A stretch of DNA of 35,078 bases, from NCBI GenBank assembly GCA_002453155.1, contig DKGG01000040.1, positions 1-35,078 on the forward strand. The letters are read 5' to 3'. This stretch comes from Bdellovibrionaceae bacterium UBA6776. Its GTDB lineage: Bacteria; Bdellovibrionota; Bdellovibrionia; Bdellovibrionales; UBA1609. Shown one piece after another: positions 32,842 to 35,078 of the stretch (the first letter of the stretch is position 1; every line of letters begins with the position of its first letter). The notes beneath the pieces were generated by a model. It was not told the DNA's origin and did no database searches. It was given only the letters and a program-made list of their open reading frames with translations. The translations under genes were made by a program, and so were the position numbers.

Positions 32842-33531
32842 GTGAATAAAGTATTGCTTCTTTTGGATGACTATTCGGAATTGATGTTCATTCAGATCCT
32901 TTTGAAAAAACTGGGTTTTGACGTGGACGCACTTCAAAATTCCCGATCTTTGAGGGACCGCCTGCTGGGATTTCACCCCAATCTGTTGATCCTCAACGAA
33001 GAAGGGCGAAAGTTTGATTCGGCCAAGGTCATTGCCATGGTGCAGTCACAACGGACAGATTTAAAGGTTATCTTTCTCACCTCGCAATCTAAGGGACCAA
33101 AGTTGTTGGGGGCAGATGTTCAAAGGATTTCAAGTCCGGTGAAACCCACTCAATTGATAGAAGCTGTGGCTCAAAGTTGCCAGGTGGACGTGAGCACTTT
33201 GCTCGAAAAATTTCAGAAGTTTCGTGGACAACTTCCTGGAGTGGAAGATTCCACGACGACCTTGGAGCGAAATTCGAATGAGGATGATGAAATTTACCTG
33301 GAAAGATCTCCAGAAGAGGACGAGTCGATTCATGTTGGTTCCTCCTCGGCAGGTCGCGAGGAAGATTACAAAGCCTATCTGAACTCTCAGAAGAATGACG
33401 TGAAAGAAACCTTTGAGCCTTCCAAGGTTCAGCAAATTTTAAGAGCGGAGAAAAAGCTCATCTCGTCCGCTCCTAAAGTAGATAGGGATCGCAAAAATTT
33501 TGTGAAGACTTTGTTTAAAAAGGGCTCTTAA
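32842..33531 (+). CDS. Receiver-like domain protein lacking the phospho-acceptor aspartate
   Basis: The first 115 of 229 residues have the CheY-like receiver layout: Asp9/Asp10 in LLLDDY, the conserved threonine in VIFLTSQ (Thr80), and Lys101 in SPVKPTQ. At the place of the phosphorylated aspartate the sequence reads LLILNEEG, so Asn52 stands there. The domain should therefore be phosphorylation-independent, a pseudo-receiver. The rest (about 130-229) is acidic then basic and seems disordered, with EEDESIHVGSS, ending in KTLFKKGS. The start is GTG. It is convergent with the REC-DUF4388 gene, four bases apart. Its partners are unknown. Confidence 0.82.
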   Translation: MNKVLLLLDDYSELMFIQILLKKLGFDVDALQNSRSLRDRLLGFHPNLLILNEEGRKFDSAKVIAMVQSQRTDLKVIFLTSQSKGPKLLGADVQRISSPVKPTQLIEAVAQSCQVDVSTLLEKFQKFRGQLPGVEDSTTTLERNSNEDDEIYLERSPEEDESIHVGSSSAGREEDYKAYLNSQKNDVKETFEPSKVQQILRAEKKLISSAPKVDRDRKNFVKTLFKKGS

Positions 33532-33535
33532 AAGC

Positions 33536-35078
33536 TCAAGAGACCTTTTTCTTTGAATTTCCTGAAAAAAGAGTGTCGACCACTCCGCCCAAAATCCCAG
33601 CTTTAGATTTCTTTTTTGCCAGACGTCTTTTTGAGGACTCCAGCTCTCGCATTGCGAATTTTGATTTGGGCTCATAAATCAACGCTCGTTTGAAATATTG
33701 AATGGCCATCTCGTAATTCTGGGCGCCTTTGTAAAAGAAAGCCTTGGCTAGCATGTACGCAGCATTTTGTCGGTGTTCTGGATAGACACTGTTCAGCTCA
33801 CTCTCCAAGACGATGCTGCGATTCGCTTTAGAGCGAGAAACTATCAAGTAAGATTTGAGTTCTTGAAAATTGAGCTTTTCCTCGTCGAGGGCGCGAAATT
33901 TTTGAAAAGCTCTCGCGTAATCTCCGGATTCCAAAAGGTAAATGGCTTCCTGGAGATCTCCCGATTTGTTCATTAAGCGGTGGGCGGCTTCAGCGTCAAG
34001 GAACTGCTTGTATTCACTGCGAGTCAGATCATTGGAAAGGATTTTATAGGCCAATTCCACCCGATGGAGGATCTCGTTGTAACAGTCTAAGGCATCGGCT
34101 CTTTCAAGAAGTTCGTGGTTGTGATTCATTGACTTTTTAATATTGGAATAGGCTCGTTCAATGTCTCGGTTGAGGGATTTTATAGAAAGTCCAAGTACTT
34201 CGAAATGGTTTTTCTTCTTTAAAGACATTCGAAGAGATTCATACTTCTCCCGAATGGCCTTGTAGGAATTTTCCTCATTATTTTCTGGGGGGAGAGGAAG
34301 GATATCTCGGCAGAACAAATGAACCAACGCTTCTCCAGGTGTTAGTGGAGAAAGGCATTGAAACAAAGTGGACTGTGCAAAAGATTGAAAGGTGGGAGTT
34401 TGCACTTTTACTTTGAAGTGAAGTGAGGGAGCAAAAAACTCTTCTAAAATGGCATGGTCATATTTGGATTCACCAATTTCTTGAAAAAGCTGTCGAATTC
34501 TTTTCTCTGTAATTGGCGGCTCTTCGCTGCTTTCGATAGCTTGAAATTCGAATTTCAATTCCAACTCTCCAGGTGTGACCATTTGACTGAGGCGAAGCAC
34601 TTTTTGCTCGGCCAAAGCCAAATCAATGGCATGGGGACTGATGGACATCTGATCAATCAGTTTTTCTCCGATGCGCAGGTCTTTTTGGTTTTCGAGTGCT
34701 TCTTTTAAGTCTTCAGGTTCAAGGAACCCCAAATCCATCAGTAAATGACCAATGAGAGTCTTGGACTGATCCAATTGAACTTGGGTGATATGGCCCTCTT
34801 CAAAGCCAATGCGGCCTTTCACTTTTGATGGGAGGGTCACATAAAGGCTTCCAGTAGTTTTTGTGGCCATGAGAGTGGAAATCAAAAAGGGCAGGTGAAG
34901 ACCTTCCAAATGATCTAATCTATCAAGGAACCCATTGAGTTGCGCTCCAGGTTCTCCCGTGCAATAGATGGGAAGGAGGGGGGAGTAAAGGGGGGCGTTA
35001 CTGTCTTCTTTATGTTCTTCCTTTAAAGATCCAACAAATTCACAGAACTCACTGAGATCAAAAGGTTTTGAAAAAATT
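33536..35078 (-). CDS. Receiver-DUF4388-J-like-TPR protein, N-terminus cut by the window edge
   Basis: The frame stays open to the right edge, so the true start lies outside; a TTG at 34909 that could be taken as start lies inside the protein. The first residues seen include SKPFDLSEFCEFVGSL, which matches the end of a receiver domain (conserved Lys-Pro-Phe). Next is a DUF4388/PATAN-like segment (LPFLISTLMATKTTGSLYV ... KGRIGFEEGHITQV). Then comes a J-domain-like stretch (NHFEVLGLSIKSLNRDIERA ... AYKILSNDLTRSEYKQFL) without the HPD motif. C-terminal TPR-like helices follow (ARAFQKFRALDEEKLNFQEL, MAIQYFKRALIYEPKSK). Such proteins are known from myxobacteria and Bdellovibrio relatives as signalling proteins; the output is unknown. 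Confidence 0.85.
   Translation of the reverse strand, partial: IFSKPFDLSEFCEFVGSLKEEHKEDSNAPLYSPLLPIYCTGEPGAQLNGFLDRLDHLEGLHLPFLISTLMATKTTGSLYVTLPSKVKGRIGFEEGHITQVQLDQSKTLIGHLLMDLGFLEPEDLKEALENQKDLRIGEKLIDQMSISPHAIDLALAEQKVLRLSQMVTPGELELKFEFQAIESSEEPPITEKRIRQLFQEIGESKYDHAILEEFFAPSLHFKVKVQTPTFQSFAQSTLFQCLSPLTPGEALVHLFCRDILPLPPENNEENSYKAIREKYESLRMSLKKKNHFEVLGLSIKSLNRDIERAYSNIKKSMNHNHELLERADALDCYNEILHRVELAYKILSNDLTRSEYKQFLDAEAAHRLMNKSGDLQEAIYLLESGDYARAFQKFRALDEEKLNFQELKSYLIVSRSKANRSIVLESELNSVYPEHRQNAAYMLAKAFFYKGAQNYEMAIQYFKRALIYEPKSKFAMRELESSKRRLAKKKSKAGILGGVVDTLFSGNSKKKVS

Noticed and set aside
34907..34909. TTG as start of the DUF4388 gene
   Set aside because: The frame is open upstream to the window edge and encodes a receiver-like C-terminal end.

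Overview
The window reads as a chromosome segment from a Gram-negative bacterium, most likely a predatory or predator-related member of the Bdellovibrionota (inference). The basis is complete lipid A/LPS genes (lpxC, kdsA, an LptF/LptG permease), Omp85 and TamB genes, many secreted or TPR proteins typical of that group, and a chemosensory-style receiver protein carrying a DUF4388-like domain. No rRNA, tRNA, CRISPR array or phage module is visible.

Layout. 1-435 holds a palindromic element and no convincing gene. 436-4237 carries a NupC-type nucleoside transporter, a secreted Cys/Gly/Ser-rich protein of unknown function and a secreted S1-type serine protease. 4238-5851 holds a palindromic element and HNH endonuclease 1. 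5848-13675 (minus) is a tightly coupled operon: TPR-like protein, TamB-like protein, long Omp85/TamA-like protein, joined by 4-base ATGA overlaps. 13797-15227 (minus) is a TPR protein followed by elongation factor P. 15334-17448 (plus) is ruvC-ruvA-ruvB, facing a small lipoprotein. 17813-23858 (plus) is lpxC, ald, ileS (eukaryote-like type 2) and trmO. 23859-26047 is a repeat-rich island around HNH endonuclease 2. 26048-27606 (minus) is a ComEC split into a membrane ORF and a metallo-beta-lactamase ORF. 27924-30695 (plus) is a TPR protein, a LysM protein and DprA. 30700-32720 (minus) is kdsA and lptF/G. 32842-35078 holds a receiver domain with its phospho-acceptor replaced, facing a REC-DUF4388-J-like-TPR gene that runs off the right edge.

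The part most worth attention is a family of about nine palindromic elements (near 0.3, 4.6, 24.0, 24.1, 25.4, 25.6, 25.7, 25.8 and 25.9 kb). Each has a conserved core of about 70 bases with internal hairpins, enclosed by inverted arms that differ between copies but remain self-complementary within a copy (26/26 bases in one, 22/22 in another, about 36 of 38 in a third). Hairpin stems show paired compensatory changes between copies. All but one lie next to the two paralogous HNH genes, and HNH gene 2 is enclosed by nested direct and inverted repeats. This looks like an undescribed HNH-associated palindromic element or structured RNA family; its function is inferred, not shown.

Otherwise the genes serve envelope building (lpxC, kdsA, lptF/G, tamA/tamB), DNA repair (ruvCAB), translation (efp, ileS, trmO) and DNA uptake (comEC parts, dprA).
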